This document shows positions 26,075-34,109 of a stretch of 41,757 nucleotides of DNA, piece by piece. This DNA comes from Stieleria tagensis (GTDB taxonomy: Bacteria > Planctomycetota > Planctomycetia > Pirellulales > Pirellulaceae): the NCBI RefSeq assembly GCF_024129865.1, contig NZ_JAMYFE010000106.1:1-41757 (forward strand), in the 5' to 3' direction. The position numbers were made by a program, and so were the translations under genes. Position 1 is the first letter of the stretch. Each line of letters begins with the position of its first letter. The notes beneath the pieces are model-generated. The model had not been told where the DNA came from. It worked only from the letters and a program-made list of their open reading frames with translations, and did not search any database.

Positions 26075-27459
26075 TAAACCGATTCTCCCGCTGCGGCGAC
26101 CTCGTTGCGTCCACCGGATTCCCCGCTGGTGTCGTTGCGCAATTGATTGACCAGATCGAGCAACTGTCGGCGCTCGGCGGGAATGGCATCTAAATTAGGG
26201 TTCGTGCAGCCACGCAAGCGGTGAATGCTGACGTCCAAGTCGATCGCTGTTTTGGCCAGTGACTTGATCGCCCACGATGCATGGTCCGCACGTTTTCGAC
26301 CGGCTTGATTGGCGTTGGCGATCGAATCGATTCCGCCGGCTAAACCTTGGACCAGGTTGTGTTGTTGGTCACCTTGTTGTGACAGGTCAGAAACCACAAA
26401 CATGCCCGCGGCGGTGACTTGGGACAATTCGTTCAGCATCTCGCGGATTGCCAACACGACTTCGATATCCGATTCGACTTCACTTTGTTCGCGGGCGAGC
26501 ACGGCGATGGAATCGCTGGTTTGCATCTCCAGCGATTCTGCCAAGACGCCGATCTCTCGCGCCGAGTGAGCGGTTTGTTCGGCCAGCTTGCGGACCTCTT
26601 CGGCGACGACGGCGAACCCACGTCCATGTTCGCCTGCACGAATCGATTCGATCGATGCATTCAAAGCCAGCATTTCGGTGCGTGCGGCGATGTCGGTGAT
26701 GGTGCCGACAATGTTGCTGATCTGGCGGGTGGGGTCGCCTAGCGAACGCAACTTCTTCTTGCTGGTTTCGCTGCAAGTGCGGATACGCTGAACGCCGTCG
26801 AACAACAGTTCGGTTTTCTCGATGGCTTTGGCAACGGATTTTTCTGCCGCTCCGATCTGTTGCTGCAGTTGTCCGCAGCGGTCGATGACGCGTTCGACGC
26901 CATTGGTCAGATTTTGCAACAGCGATGTGGTTCGATAGGTCGCTTCGGACTGTTTGGCATTGTTCAGGTCAGAGTTGCATCGCCCGATCTCGACGAGATC
27001 TTTTTCTACCTGACTCATCAAATCGTTTAGCGATCGTCCGAGCCCGCCGAGGATCGCTTTGAACTCGCCGATGTCAGCCGAATCATTGCCATCGCGCTGT
27101 TGTTGGGACAATCGCGACAACATTGATTGCAACTCACGAGCATTTTGGCGACTCACGACCTCCATCTCGTCGTATCGCTTGGACGTCTGCATGACGGTCG
27201 AACCGAGTGCGTCAATTTCTTGAATCCCACTGGAAACAATCGTTTGCTGACGCTCACGCAGCATCTTTTTTAGCTGTTCGACGCCGTGTGTGATTTTGTT
27301 GGTCAACAGAACCGATGCCACAGCGGCGGCGCCCAACGAAGTGACCAGAACGATCACCCACTGGAATCCGGGCGAGAGCGATGAACCGGCCATTGCGGCG
27401 GCGGTTGCCACGACCGCCACAAGTCCATGACTGGCTAAAAAGGTGACGTTCGATTTCAT
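26074..27459 (-). CDS. Methyl-accepting chemotaxis-like receptor with no external sensor domain
   Basis: A 461-residue receptor. Two hydrophobic segments (about 7-25 and 32-53) are separated by only six residues, so nearly nothing faces the periplasm. A long cytoplasmic helical region follows. The kinase-control tip is clear at about 254-292: [20 protein letters not shown], then [18 protein letters not shown]. There is no HAMP motif I can name and no C-terminal CheR-binding pentapeptide. The start at ATG 27459 overlaps the cheW stop in an ATGA arrangement; the longer frame to 27534 lies inside cheW. It probably senses a membrane or cytoplasmic signal, or a protein partner, rather than an external ligand. 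Confidence 0.92.
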   Translation of the reverse strand: MKSNVTFLASHGLVAVVATAAAMAGSSLSPGFQWVIVLVTSLGAAAVASVLLTNKITHGVEQLKKMLRERQQTIVSSGIQEIDALGSTVMQTSKRYDEMEVVSRQNARELQSMLSRLSQQQRDGNDSADIGEFKAILGGLGRSLNDLMSQVEKDLVEIGRCNSDLNNAKQSEATYRTTSLLQNLTNGVERVIDRCGQLQQQIGAAEKSVAKAIEKTELLFDGVQRIRTCSETSKKKLRSLGDPTRQISNIVGTITDIAARTEMLALNASIESIRAGEHGRGFAVVAEEVRKLAEQTAHSAREIGVLAESLEMQTSDSIAVLAREQSEVESDIEVVLAIREMLNELSQVTAAGMFVVSDLSQQGDQQHNLVQGLAGGIDSIANANQAGRKRADHASWAIKSLAKTAIDLDVSIHRLRGCTNPNLDAIPAERRQLLDLVNQLRNDTSGESGGRNEVAAAGESV

Positions 27460-28004
27460 ACAGCAGCCCGCTCCGTTGCGGTGGTTGGAGATGATGGAAT
27501 AGGAGATGTGAGCACGCTCTCTGACGCGTTCCACTGATTTTCAAGCGTTTGTTGAGCGATCCGCTGGAGCCCGTTGACGTCCAGGACGCTGATCACTTTG
27601 CCGGCATAGGTCGCGGTGCCGAGTAACACCGAGATCATCTGATCGTTGCGTTGACCGGCGTCCAGATGCGTTTCGATCGCTCCGATGGCGATCACTTTGT
27701 CAATTGCGATCGCCCAGCACCCCAGGGCGCTTTCGATCACAATCAGTTGCCCGACCTCGGCCGTCAGATGGGCTTGGTTGCCGACCAGCGGTTCCAAATT
27801 GATGACTGGCAAAAATTCGCTGCGCAAATTGCCGATCCCGGCCAACGACGGATGGCTGAGCGGTACGCCGACAACCGTCGGCATGATTGTGACTTCACGC
27901 ACGGTGGTCGCGGGCAACGCAAACATCACGTCACCGCACTGAAACACGCAGTGCTTGTCGCTTAGATTCGCGATGCGAGATTGATTGGGAAAAACACTTT
28001 CCAT
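27456..28004 (-). CDS. CheW-like coupling protein
   Basis: A 182-residue CheW-type scaffold that links the receptor to CheA. The core (about residues 15-155) has the expected beta-rich pattern: [51 protein letters not shown] and [10 protein letters not shown] near the end. The C-terminal 25 residues are a polar tail ([21 protein letters not shown]). I chose ATG 28004; a TTG at 28022 in the same frame would add six residues. The stop codon overlaps the receptor start by four bases, indicating translational coupling. Confidence 0.9.
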   Translation of the reverse strand: MESVFPNQSRIANLSDKHCVFQCGDVMFALPATTVREVTIMPTVVGVPLSHPSLAGIGNLRSEFLPVINLEPLVGNQAHLTAEVGQLIVIESALGCWAIAIDKVIAIGAIETHLDAGQRNDQMISVLLGTATYAGKVISVLDVNGLQRIAQQTLENQWNASESVLTSPIPSSPTTATERAAV

Positions 28005-28036
28005 CAGAGTTGCTGCTGCCAATAGTAAGGTGGTGA

Positions 28037-28225
28037 TTAGGAATTCGAGAGCTGGTCGGGATCGTTCGGTTTCTGACTGGTTGCTGACCTGGTCCCCTCG
28101 GAGATCCGTGCCAACCGCCGCCGGATGTCAGCGGAAAACCGATCGACGTCGGTTTCCCATTGGTCCAATGTGTCGACGGACAGGATCAGTTCTTCCTTGC
28201 TTTCCGAGTTGTTCGATTCGCTCAT
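28037..28225 (-). CDS. Small acidic helical protein of unknown function
   Basis: A 62-residue frame starting at ATG 28225, 33 bases after the receiver gene and 32 bases before cheW ATG. The sequence is charged and probably helical: MSESNNSESKEELILSVDTL, a middle helix QWETDVDRFSADIRRRLARI, and a polar Ser/Gln/Asn tail. No family is recognised and no signal or membrane segment is present. Its position within a same-strand block with no spare room argues that it is a real gene. It could be a small adaptor or a phosphorelay accessory, but there is no direct evidence. Confidence 0.6.
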   Translation of the reverse strand: MSESNNSESKEELILSVDTLDQWETDVDRFSADIRRRLARISEGTRSATSQKPNDPDQLSNS

Positions 28226-28258
28226 CAGTGAATGCTGTGTGAAAATGCGGGCGATGGG

Positions 28259-28735
28259 TTACCGGTACTGGCCGCTGACATTGCATGCGACCCTGCGTGT
28301 CGACGGCCGAGACCGACCGAGCAAGGCGGCGACACAGTCGAGCAAGACGTGGGACTCTGTCGGTTTGGACAGAAAGGCGCCCAAGTGGCTGCCCAGAGTG
28401 GTCAGAAACGGTGCCTCGGCACTGGTCAAAAAAATCACGGGCGTCTGCGCATCCCAATTCGGACTGGCCAGCAGTTCCTGGCAGACGCCATAGCCATCGA
28501 GTTCGGGCATGTTGATGTCCAAGACGATTAGGTCGGGCTGTTGCTCGAGCGCCTGTTGGACCGCTTTGCGACCGTCGTTGGCCAACACCACGTCGTAACC
28601 GGCATCGCGCAAAGTGCGACCGATCAACCGCAAGACCGTCTGGCTGTCATCAGCGACCAACACGGTGCGGACCGGGTCTCGGGCACGTGAATGCGTCGGT
28701 TGAGGCGCACCGGTGGACGAGCGGGTAGCGGGCAT
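28259..28735 (-). CDS. Stand-alone receiver (CheY/PilH-like) response regulator
   Basis: A 158-residue single-domain response regulator and first gene of the chemosensory block. After a 22-residue flexible Pro/Ser/Arg-rich N-terminus, the receiver shows D29, D30, phospho-acceptor D73 (LIVLDINMPELDGYG), T104 and K124 (FLSKPT). ATG 28735 is chosen because GGAG lies seven bases upstream (GGAGTTTACTGATG); a GTG-ATG pair at 28759/28756 would add up to eight residues. There is no output domain, so it acts by protein contact or as a phosphate sink for the CheA hybrid. Confidence 0.9.
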   Translation of the reverse strand: MPATRSSTGAPQPTHSRARDPVRTVLVADDSQTVLRLIGRTLRDAGYDVVLANDGRKAVQQALEQQPDLIVLDINMPELDGYGVCQELLASPNWDAQTPVIFLTSAEAPFLTTLGSHLGAFLSKPTESHVLLDCVAALLGRSRPSTRRVACNVSGQYR

Positions 28736-29011
28736 CAGTAAACTCCGGCACGCCATCACATGGACGGCGGCTGAAAGGGACGTGGTTTCAATTCGTTCGG
28801 TAATGCGGCCATCTCCACCCAGTCATTGGGACAGAGATCCGTCACTTTGCGTGCACGACCTCGCGGTCGGCTTGCCGTTTCGCGAGAGCCGGTTCGCCGG
28901 CCTCACGTCCATCACCACATCAATGTCGCCATTGATCGGCCTGGAATTCTCTTGTGAAGCGTTGGTCACTTGAGCACAGAGTCAAGTGAAACACGCAAAG
29001 ATGGCGTGCAA
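28736..29011. other. Leader region of the chemosensory/GTPase block with two inverted repeats
   Basis: This spacer lies between the BioF-like gene and the first receiver gene and should hold the operon promoter. Two perfect inverted repeats are visible: 28919-28925/28930-28936 (ATCAATG, loop TCGC, CATTGAT) and 28966-28973/28982-28989 (TCACTTGA, 8-base loop, TCAAGTGA). Neither is followed by a T-run on the minus strand. They could be operators or RNA hairpins. No confident -35/-10 pair was found. Confidence 0.45.
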
Positions 29012-30145
29012 TCAGAGTTTCTTGAGAGCGTCAATCAGCCGCAGGATCATTTGATCATCATGTTCGGCCGACAAAGAAACTCGCAATCGCGCCTCGCCCT
29101 CGGGTACAGTTGGGGGGCGGATTGCGGGAACGAACATGCCTAATTCATACAACCGTTGCGACGCGTCGACCGCGGCTTGGTCCGCACCGATCACGATCGG
29201 TATAATCGGCACGCCCGATTCAACCCCGTCACAACGTCCCCCCAGTGCCTGGCGAACTTGTCGAGCTAACATCCCAACCCGCCGCCGGCGCTGGGGTTGC
29301 GTGTCGATTTGATGGATCGCCAGGATCCCTGCTTCGACCGCCGGCAATGAAAGTGCGGTGCTGAAGATCAGCGGTCGGCAATGGTTGATCAGGTAGTCGA
29401 TCACCACCTGCGGCCCGGCAACAAAACCGCCCTGACCGCCGAGCGCCTTGCTGAGCGTGCCAATTCGGATCGGTACGCGGTGCTTCACGCCCAGAGCTTC
29501 ACACGCTCCGCTTCCGGTCTCGCCCAACACGCCGGTGGCATGGGCTTCGTCGACAACCACCGTGGCCTGGTATTGATCGGCCAGGTCACACAGCTGTTCG
29601 AGCGGGGCGACGTGGCCGTGCATGCTGAATACCGAATCGGTCACGATCCAGACGCGGTCGAATTCTCCTCGACGCTCGGCCAAAATCCGCCCGACAGTTT
29701 GGTCGTCGCGGTGTGGATAAACGATGCACTGTGCTTTGGCCAATCGACAACCATCGATCAACGAGGCATGGTTTAGCGCGTCACTGAGGATCAAATCACG
29801 CTCACGTCCGAGCGTGGCAGCGGTGCCCGAACAGGCGGCAAATCCGGTGGGAAAGATCACTGCGGACTCGGTTTGTTCCAAGTCGGCGATCCGTTGGGCC
29901 AACTGTTGGTGACGCTCGGTCCATCCACAAACCAGTCCGCTTGCGGTCGCCCCCATCGATCCAACAGCAGGAATCGCTGACGCCAATTCGGCGGCCAAGC
30001 CCAAATAATCGTTGCCGCCAAAGTTGACCAAACGTCGACGCTGGTCGTCGATCAGGTGCACGCCCTCGATTTTGACGCGTCGCAAACGTCGCCGCCGCCC
30101 ACGGCGCTGCAGATCATCCAACGTTTCGGCAAGGTCATTCCACAT
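29012..30145 (-). CDS. BioF/KBL-type alpha-oxoamine synthase
   Basis: A PLP-dependent enzyme of the alpha-oxoamine synthase family, most like 8-amino-7-oxononanoate synthase (pimeloyl thioester plus alanine, biotin pathway). It has 377 residues, the usual size. Visible motifs are NDYLGL (45-50), the substrate loop TASGLVCGWTERH, H126 in ALNHASLIDG, DEAHATG (199-205) and the PLP lysine K233 in GTLSKALGGQGG. The usual TDxVFSMDGD reads TDSVFSMHGHVAPL, so two aspartates are histidines. No other biotin gene lies beside it, so 2-amino-3-ketobutyrate CoA ligase or another acyl-CoA ligase activity cannot be excluded. It is separated from the next upstream gene by a repeat-rich spacer. Confidence 0.85.
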   Translation of the reverse strand: MWNDLAETLDDLQRRGRRRRLRRVKIEGVHLIDDQRRRLVNFGGNDYLGLAAELASAIPAVGSMGATASGLVCGWTERHQQLAQRIADLEQTESAVIFPTGFAACSGTAATLGRERDLILSDALNHASLIDGCRLAKAQCIVYPHRDDQTVGRILAERRGEFDRVWIVTDSVFSMHGHVAPLEQLCDLADQYQATVVVDEAHATGVLGETGSGACEALGVKHRVPIRIGTLSKALGGQGGFVAGPQVVIDYLINHCRPLIFSTALSLPAVEAGILAIHQIDTQPQRRRRVGMLARQVRQALGGRCDGVESGVPIIPIVIGADQAAVDASQRLYELGMFVPAIRPPTVPEGEARLRVSLSAEHDDQMILRLIDALKKL

Positions 30146-30165
30146 CTTTTTCGTCCCAGTGAATC

Positions 30166-30395
30166 AACCCGACGCGTGAGTTTCGAAGTTGCGCTTTTAC
30201 GGTAACCCGACGTGTCAGTTTTGAAGTTGCGCTTTTGCGTGGGGCAATGTCCTTTGGTAACCCGACGCGTCAGCGAGGGATCCCATCAACCGGATAAATC
30301 CCTCGCTCACGCGTCGGGTTGCGATAGGTGCGCAACTTCAAAACGCGTCAGCGAGGGATTTAGGATGTTAATGGGATCCCTCTCTCGCGCGTTTA
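30166..30395. repeat. CCCGACGCGT repeat cluster with long hairpin
   Basis: Three successive units begin AACCCGACGYGT at 30166, 30204 and 30259. The third forms a 23-base inverted repeat, 30259-30281 against 30298-30320, with one mismatch and a 16-base loop. A second, less perfect hairpin follows: an AAACGCG...GCGAGGGAT arm near 30340-30359 and ATCCCTCTCTCGCGCGTTT near 30376-30394. The same words recur at 41655-41757. The structure is reminiscent of REP/BIME-like elements. Confidence 0.8.
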
Positions 30396-30412
30396 AACGT
30401 TGCACATTTGCC

Positions 30413-30562
30413 AGCCTGGAGGGCGGCACATGGTCTCACGCAGCGTTGCATCATTGTGTCGCCCTCCGGGCTATGGGGCTCATCTCTTTCCGTATCCGGC
30501 GACTGACGCCGCCGGCAGTCATTTTGTCGCCCGCTGGGCTTTAGAAAGCGCTGGCTTCAAAG
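30413..30562. repeat. Dispersed repeat, copy 2
   Basis: Longer copy of the repeat at 7568-7646. The left part (GGCGGCACATGGTCTCACG, then AGCGTTGCATCATTGTGTCG) and the right part (TGTCGCCCGCTGGGC, then TTAGAAAGCGCTGGCTTCAAA) are conserved. About 60 bases between them, including TCCGGCGACTGACGCCGCCGG with hairpin potential, are absent from copy 1. Confidence 0.75.
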
Positions 30563-30629
30563 CCCTGCCGCCAGACCGGGGCTCAATCGATCCCAGCCAC
30601 AGCAGAAATCTTGGCGTGGTGCTGTCTCG

Positions 30630-32336
30630 CTAATTTGCTTTTCCCTTGGCAACCATTTTGCCCCAGCTGTCACGCAGGGGAACGATCCGATTGACAACCA
30701 GTTCGCTCTCTGAGCTGTCCGCGTCGACCACGTAATAGCCCAAGCGTTCGAATTGAAATCGGTCACCGGCGGTGGCCGATTTGATCTCCGGCTCGGCAAA
30801 CGCTTGTGTGACCGACAATGAATCGGGATTCAAATGGTCGAGAAATGTTTTCCCTTCCTCGACGCGGTCTGGATTTTCAACGGCGAACAGTCGGTCATAG
30901 TTGCGTACGGTGACGGGCACCGCCTGCTGGGCGCTGACCCAGTGAATCGTTCCTTTGACTTTACGACCGGAGTTGTCTTGACCCGATTTCGTTTCGGGAT
31001 CGTAGGTACACAAGATCTCGATCACGTTTCCGTCATCATCTTTGACGACGTCATGGCAATCGATGATGTAGCCACTGCGGAGGCGAACGGCGCCGCCTTT
31101 CTTTAGCCGAAAGAACTTTCGCGGCGCATCTTCCTGGAAGTCGTCTTGGCTGATCAGTAGCGAACCGCTGAATGGAATTTGACGCACGCCGGCGGATTCG
31201 TCTTCGGGGTTATTGATCGCATCGACCATTTCCACTTCGCCGGCGGGCCAATTGGTGATCGTCAGTTTGATCGGATCCATTACCACCATCCGCCGCTCGG
31301 CGACACGGTTCAGGTGCTCGCGAACGGCGTTCTCCAATCGCACCACATCGATGGTGCTGTTGAATTTCGCCACGCCGACATCGGTCACAAAACCACGAAT
31401 CGATTCCGGCGTGTAGCCTCGCCGTCGCAGCCCGCTGATCGTCGGCATTCGCGGGTCGTCCCAGCCGTTGACATGGTTTTCTTTGACCAATTGCAGCAAC
31501 TTTCGTTTGCTCATCACGGTGTAGGTCATGTTCAGCCGCGCGAATTCGATCTGCCGCGGATGATGAATTTCCAGCGACTGACAGTACCAGTCGTACAACG
31601 GTCGATGATTTTCAAACTCCAGCGTACAAATCGAATAGGTGATGCCTTCGATCGAGTCGCTTTGGCCATGCGCCCAGTCGTACATCGGATAGATGCACCA
31701 GGCATCACCGGTTCGATGGTGATGGGCTCGCATGATGCGATACATGACCGGATCGCGAAGGTTTAAATTGGGCGACGCCATATCGATTTTGGCCCGCAGC
31801 GTGTGACTGCCATCGGGGAACTCGCCCGTTTTCATCTGCCGCAGTAGTTCCAAGTTTTCTTGCGGCGACCGATCTCGATGGGGACTGTTTTTCCCCGGTT
31901 CGGTCAACGTGCCACGGTAGGCGCGGGTTTGTTCGGCATCCAGATCACAAACATAGGCCAAACCATCGAGGACCAATTTTTCGGCCCATTGGTACAGTTG
32001 GTCGAAATAATCGCTGGCGTAGTGCAAGGAATCCCACTGGAATCCCAACCAGCGGACATCGTCTTGGATCGATTCGACGTATTCCGTTTCTTCCTTGGAC
32101 GGATTGGTGTCGTCGAAACGCAGGTTGCACGTTCCACCGTATGCCTGGGCCAATCCAAAATTCAAGCAAATGCTTTTGGCGTGTCCGATATGGAGATAGC
32201 CGTTCGGTTCGGGCGGAAACCGAGTGTGAACGCCTTTGATTTTTCCTGCGGCCAGGTCTGCATCGATCGCCTGCTCGATGAAGTGCTTGCTGGGACGAGG
32301 CGATTCATTGGCGTTGGAAGTGGACGTGTCGGTCAT
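30630..32336 (-). CDS. glnS: Glutaminyl-tRNA synthetase
   Basis: Class Ic aminoacyl-tRNA synthetase that charges tRNA-Gln with glutamine. From ATG 32336 it has 568 residues, close to the E. coli enzyme. The signature [15 protein letters not shown] contains HIGH at 49-52, and the KMSKS equivalent is MSKRK at 275-279. Other family marks are [31 protein letters not shown] and two C-terminal beta-barrel anticodon-binding domains. The open frame extends 28 residues further upstream, but the MTDTSTSN start fits the family better. A separate GluRS gene lies nearby at 34110-35660. Confidence 0.96.
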   Translation of the reverse strand: MTDTSTSNANESPRPSKHFIEQAIDADLAAGKIKGVHTRFPPEPNGYLHIGHAKSICLNFGLAQAYGGTCNLRFDDTNPSKEETEYVESIQDDVRWLGFQWDSLHYASDYFDQLYQWAEKLVLDGLAYVCDLDAEQTRAYRGTLTEPGKNSPHRDRSPQENLELLRQMKTGEFPDGSHTLRAKIDMASPNLNLRDPVMYRIMRAHHHRTGDAWCIYPMYDWAHGQSDSIEGITYSICTLEFENHRPLYDWYCQSLEIHHPRQIEFARLNMTYTVMSKRKLLQLVKENHVNGWDDPRMPTISGLRRRGYTPESIRGFVTDVGVAKFNSTIDVVRLENAVREHLNRVAERRMVVMDPIKLTITNWPAGEVEMVDAINNPEDESAGVRQIPFSGSLLISQDDFQEDAPRKFFRLKKGGAVRLRSGYIIDCHDVVKDDDGNVIEILCTYDPETKSGQDNSGRKVKGTIHWVSAQQAVPVTVRNYDRLFAVENPDRVEEGKTFLDHLNPDSLSVTQAFAEPEIKSATAGDRFQFERLGYYVVDADSSESELVVNRIVPLRDSWGKMVAKGKAN

Positions 32337-32606
32337 GGCGTCAGATCGGCGAAGGGAAAGTTGGAGCGCAATGGGCGCGTCCCGATGCAGCAAAGTCGCA
32401 AAAGTACGCCGAATACGCAAGCCGGAGAGAACTTGCCGGGGCCACCGAAGTTTTCAGCAATGATTCATCAACCGTTGAACGCCAGCGTCACGGTTGCTGG
32501 TGATTCAGATTGCATCGTCGTAGGAACCGGATGCTGGCGCGCGTGCCGGCTGATTGGCAACGATGAACTTGCGCCGATCGATGCCAACGTCATGAACCAT
32601 CCGCGC
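32337..32606. other. Spacer between glnS and cytochrome gene
   Basis: No gene is seen on either strand; the plus-strand frame through here is mostly antisense to glnS. Bases 32541-32559 (GCGTGCCGGCTGATTGGCA) match 35849-35867 with one change, a short dispersed word that also occurs in the spacer after gltX. The glnS promoter should lie here but is not obvious. Confidence 0.4.
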
Positions 32607-34034
32607 CTAGGTGGCTTCGGCGGGCTGTTCGGTTGCGGGCTGGTCCGCAGTGGATTCGTCCGCAGTGTCGCTGGCCGGGGCCAACGGATCTTCGCTGGGC
32701 TCTTTGATCGAGCGCACGAAGTTGATCAGATTCCAGATGTCATCCTGTTCATATTGACCAGGAACAAACGTGGACGCGGGCATCGGCGTGCCTTCGATTC
32801 CCGTCAGGATGCGGCGATAGAGATCGGCTGAGGTTCCACCACCTCGAAACACACCCTCGGTGAAATTACGGGGCAGCGCATTCTTGGGCGGCATCGCGCC
32901 GCGAGCCATCATGGGAATCAGTGAATCCGTGTCTTCGGGGTTCAATCCCACGCGTGAGGTCCAATCTTTGGTCCAGTCGTCGTAGTCCTTGTTCTGGCCA
33001 TCGCCGTGACCTTTTTCGCCATGGCATTTACTGCACGAAGCCACCTTGCCGGTAAAGACTTGTTGCCCACGTTTGATGGACGCTGCCAGCGCGTCGGCCT
33101 GATCTGAGTTCTGCAGTTTGACGAACTCCGCATCGGAATCGGCGACCGGAATTTCGGCCGGCGGCTCGGGAACTTCGATCACATCGTCTTCGGCTTCCAA
33201 CCAGGCGTCGGCTAGATCGGCAACCAAATCGTCGGCGATCTCCATCGATTCCTGGTACATGTCCAACTGGTCCGCCAGCTTCGCACGGGGATCGTCTTCG
33301 GGTTTGTCCGCTTCCTCCCAGGCTTTGATTTCGGTGTTGATTTGATCTTCGCGACCGGGGGCAGCCAATTCGTCACCGAATTGACGATTGACGATGCGAT
33401 CACCGCCTGCCAAATCCAATTCGAACATCGCATCATCAATCAGAGTGCGTTCCAATTCGCCGCGGATCGAGAGATAGATCACGTAATCGACCAAGGCCTG
33501 GACGTCTTCCTCATTCAGTTCGGGAATCTTTTTCATCGCCGTCCCGTCGATCCCGTGACGGATCGATCGCGCTAAATCTTCGCGAACCGGTTTGGCACCG
33601 CGTTTGGTCGATTTGAATTTAAAAATGCCCAATCGGTAGTCGCGTGGATAGGGATCCAGAATCGCCGAATTCACGCCCCGCCCATTGCCGGTCACGCCGT
33701 GGCAACTGACACAATGTTTGCGATACAGCCCGCTGGTCGTGGTTTCCGGACCGGCGGCGTGCTTGATTCGCTCCATCGACACCAGATCGGCAAAATCGTC
33801 CTCGGCAAAAATCGCCGGCAACTTCGGATCGTCTGGGGTCCCGAACATGCCATCGACGATCCATTTGGCATCTTGAGACGCCTGGTTCATCGTTTCCATC
33901 GGGATGCCGTCTTTGAGAGAATACTTTGTCGATTGAACCAAGTTCGGTTCAAACGTCGCGACATACTCGCGCGGCTCGCGGGAACAGCCGGCCATCAGAA
34001 GAATCGTTGAGATCAGTAGCAGCGTGTATTTCAT
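32607..34034 (-). CDS. Dihaem c-type cytochrome lipoprotein
   Basis: A 475-residue electron-transfer protein anchored to a membrane by lipidation. The signal ends in a lipobox, LLMAGC (C17). Two c-type haem motifs are present: CVSCH at 108-112 and CSKCH at 334-338. Candidate axial methionines are in IDGTAMKKI (about 167) and the matching IEGTPMPAS near the C-terminus. Each haem domain therefore follows the same layout (GLYRKHCVSCHG...GTAM, GQQVFTGKVASCSKCHGEKG...GTPM). A roughly 140-residue acidic, helical insert separates them. The C-terminus is an Ala/Thr/Glu/Gln-rich tail. No oxidase subunits are adjacent, so its redox partner is unknown. Confidence 0.9.
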   Translation of the reverse strand: MKYTLLLISTILLMAGCSREPREYVATFEPNLVQSTKYSLKDGIPMETMNQASQDAKWIVDGMFGTPDDPKLPAIFAEDDFADLVSMERIKHAAGPETTTSGLYRKHCVSCHGVTGNGRGVNSAILDPYPRDYRLGIFKFKSTKRGAKPVREDLARSIRHGIDGTAMKKIPELNEEDVQALVDYVIYLSIRGELERTLIDDAMFELDLAGGDRIVNRQFGDELAAPGREDQINTEIKAWEEADKPEDDPRAKLADQLDMYQESMEIADDLVADLADAWLEAEDDVIEVPEPPAEIPVADSDAEFVKLQNSDQADALAASIKRGQQVFTGKVASCSKCHGEKGHGDGQNKDYDDWTKDWTSRVGLNPEDTDSLIPMMARGAMPPKNALPRNFTEGVFRGGGTSADLYRRILTGIEGTPMPASTFVPGQYEQDDIWNLINFVRSIKEPSEDPLAPASDTADESTADQPATEQPAEAT

Positions 34035-34109
34035 GGTTCCGACGGACCTGAGTCATCCGATGGTCAAAAAAGCGTCAAAATATTAGCCTGAGCTTAAACA
34101 GCAGAGAAA

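Larger units (their letters stand above)
30146..30629. other. Intergenic spacer built of dispersed repeats
   Basis: Between the BioF-like gene and glnS. Bases 30166-30203 and 30204-30241 are tandem copies of a 38-base unit (AACCCGACGYGT, then GAAGTTGCGCTTTT). A large hairpin lies at 30259-30320, a second imperfect one near 30340-30395, and a dispersed repeat at 30413-30562 that matches 7568-7646. Open frames across this stretch (for example 30212-30544 on the plus strand) are translations of repeats. No gene is supported. Confidence 0.75.

Noticed and set aside
23138-28735. Flagellar chemotaxis operon
   Set aside because: No cheR, cheB, cheZ or flagellar genes; the CheA-REC and PATAN layout fits Pil-Chp/Frz-type alternative systems.
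28713-28973. Plus-strand frame of 86 codons in the operon leader
   Set aside because: Antisense to the leader and receiver start, low-quality composition, no family resemblance.
30212-30544. Plus-strand frame of 110 codons near glnS
   Set aside because: Entirely made of repeat sequence; a typical spurious gene.
31860-32831. 323-codon plus-strand frame
   Set aside because: Antisense to glnS and to the cytochrome 3-prime end; no domain; explained by codon bias of the real genes.
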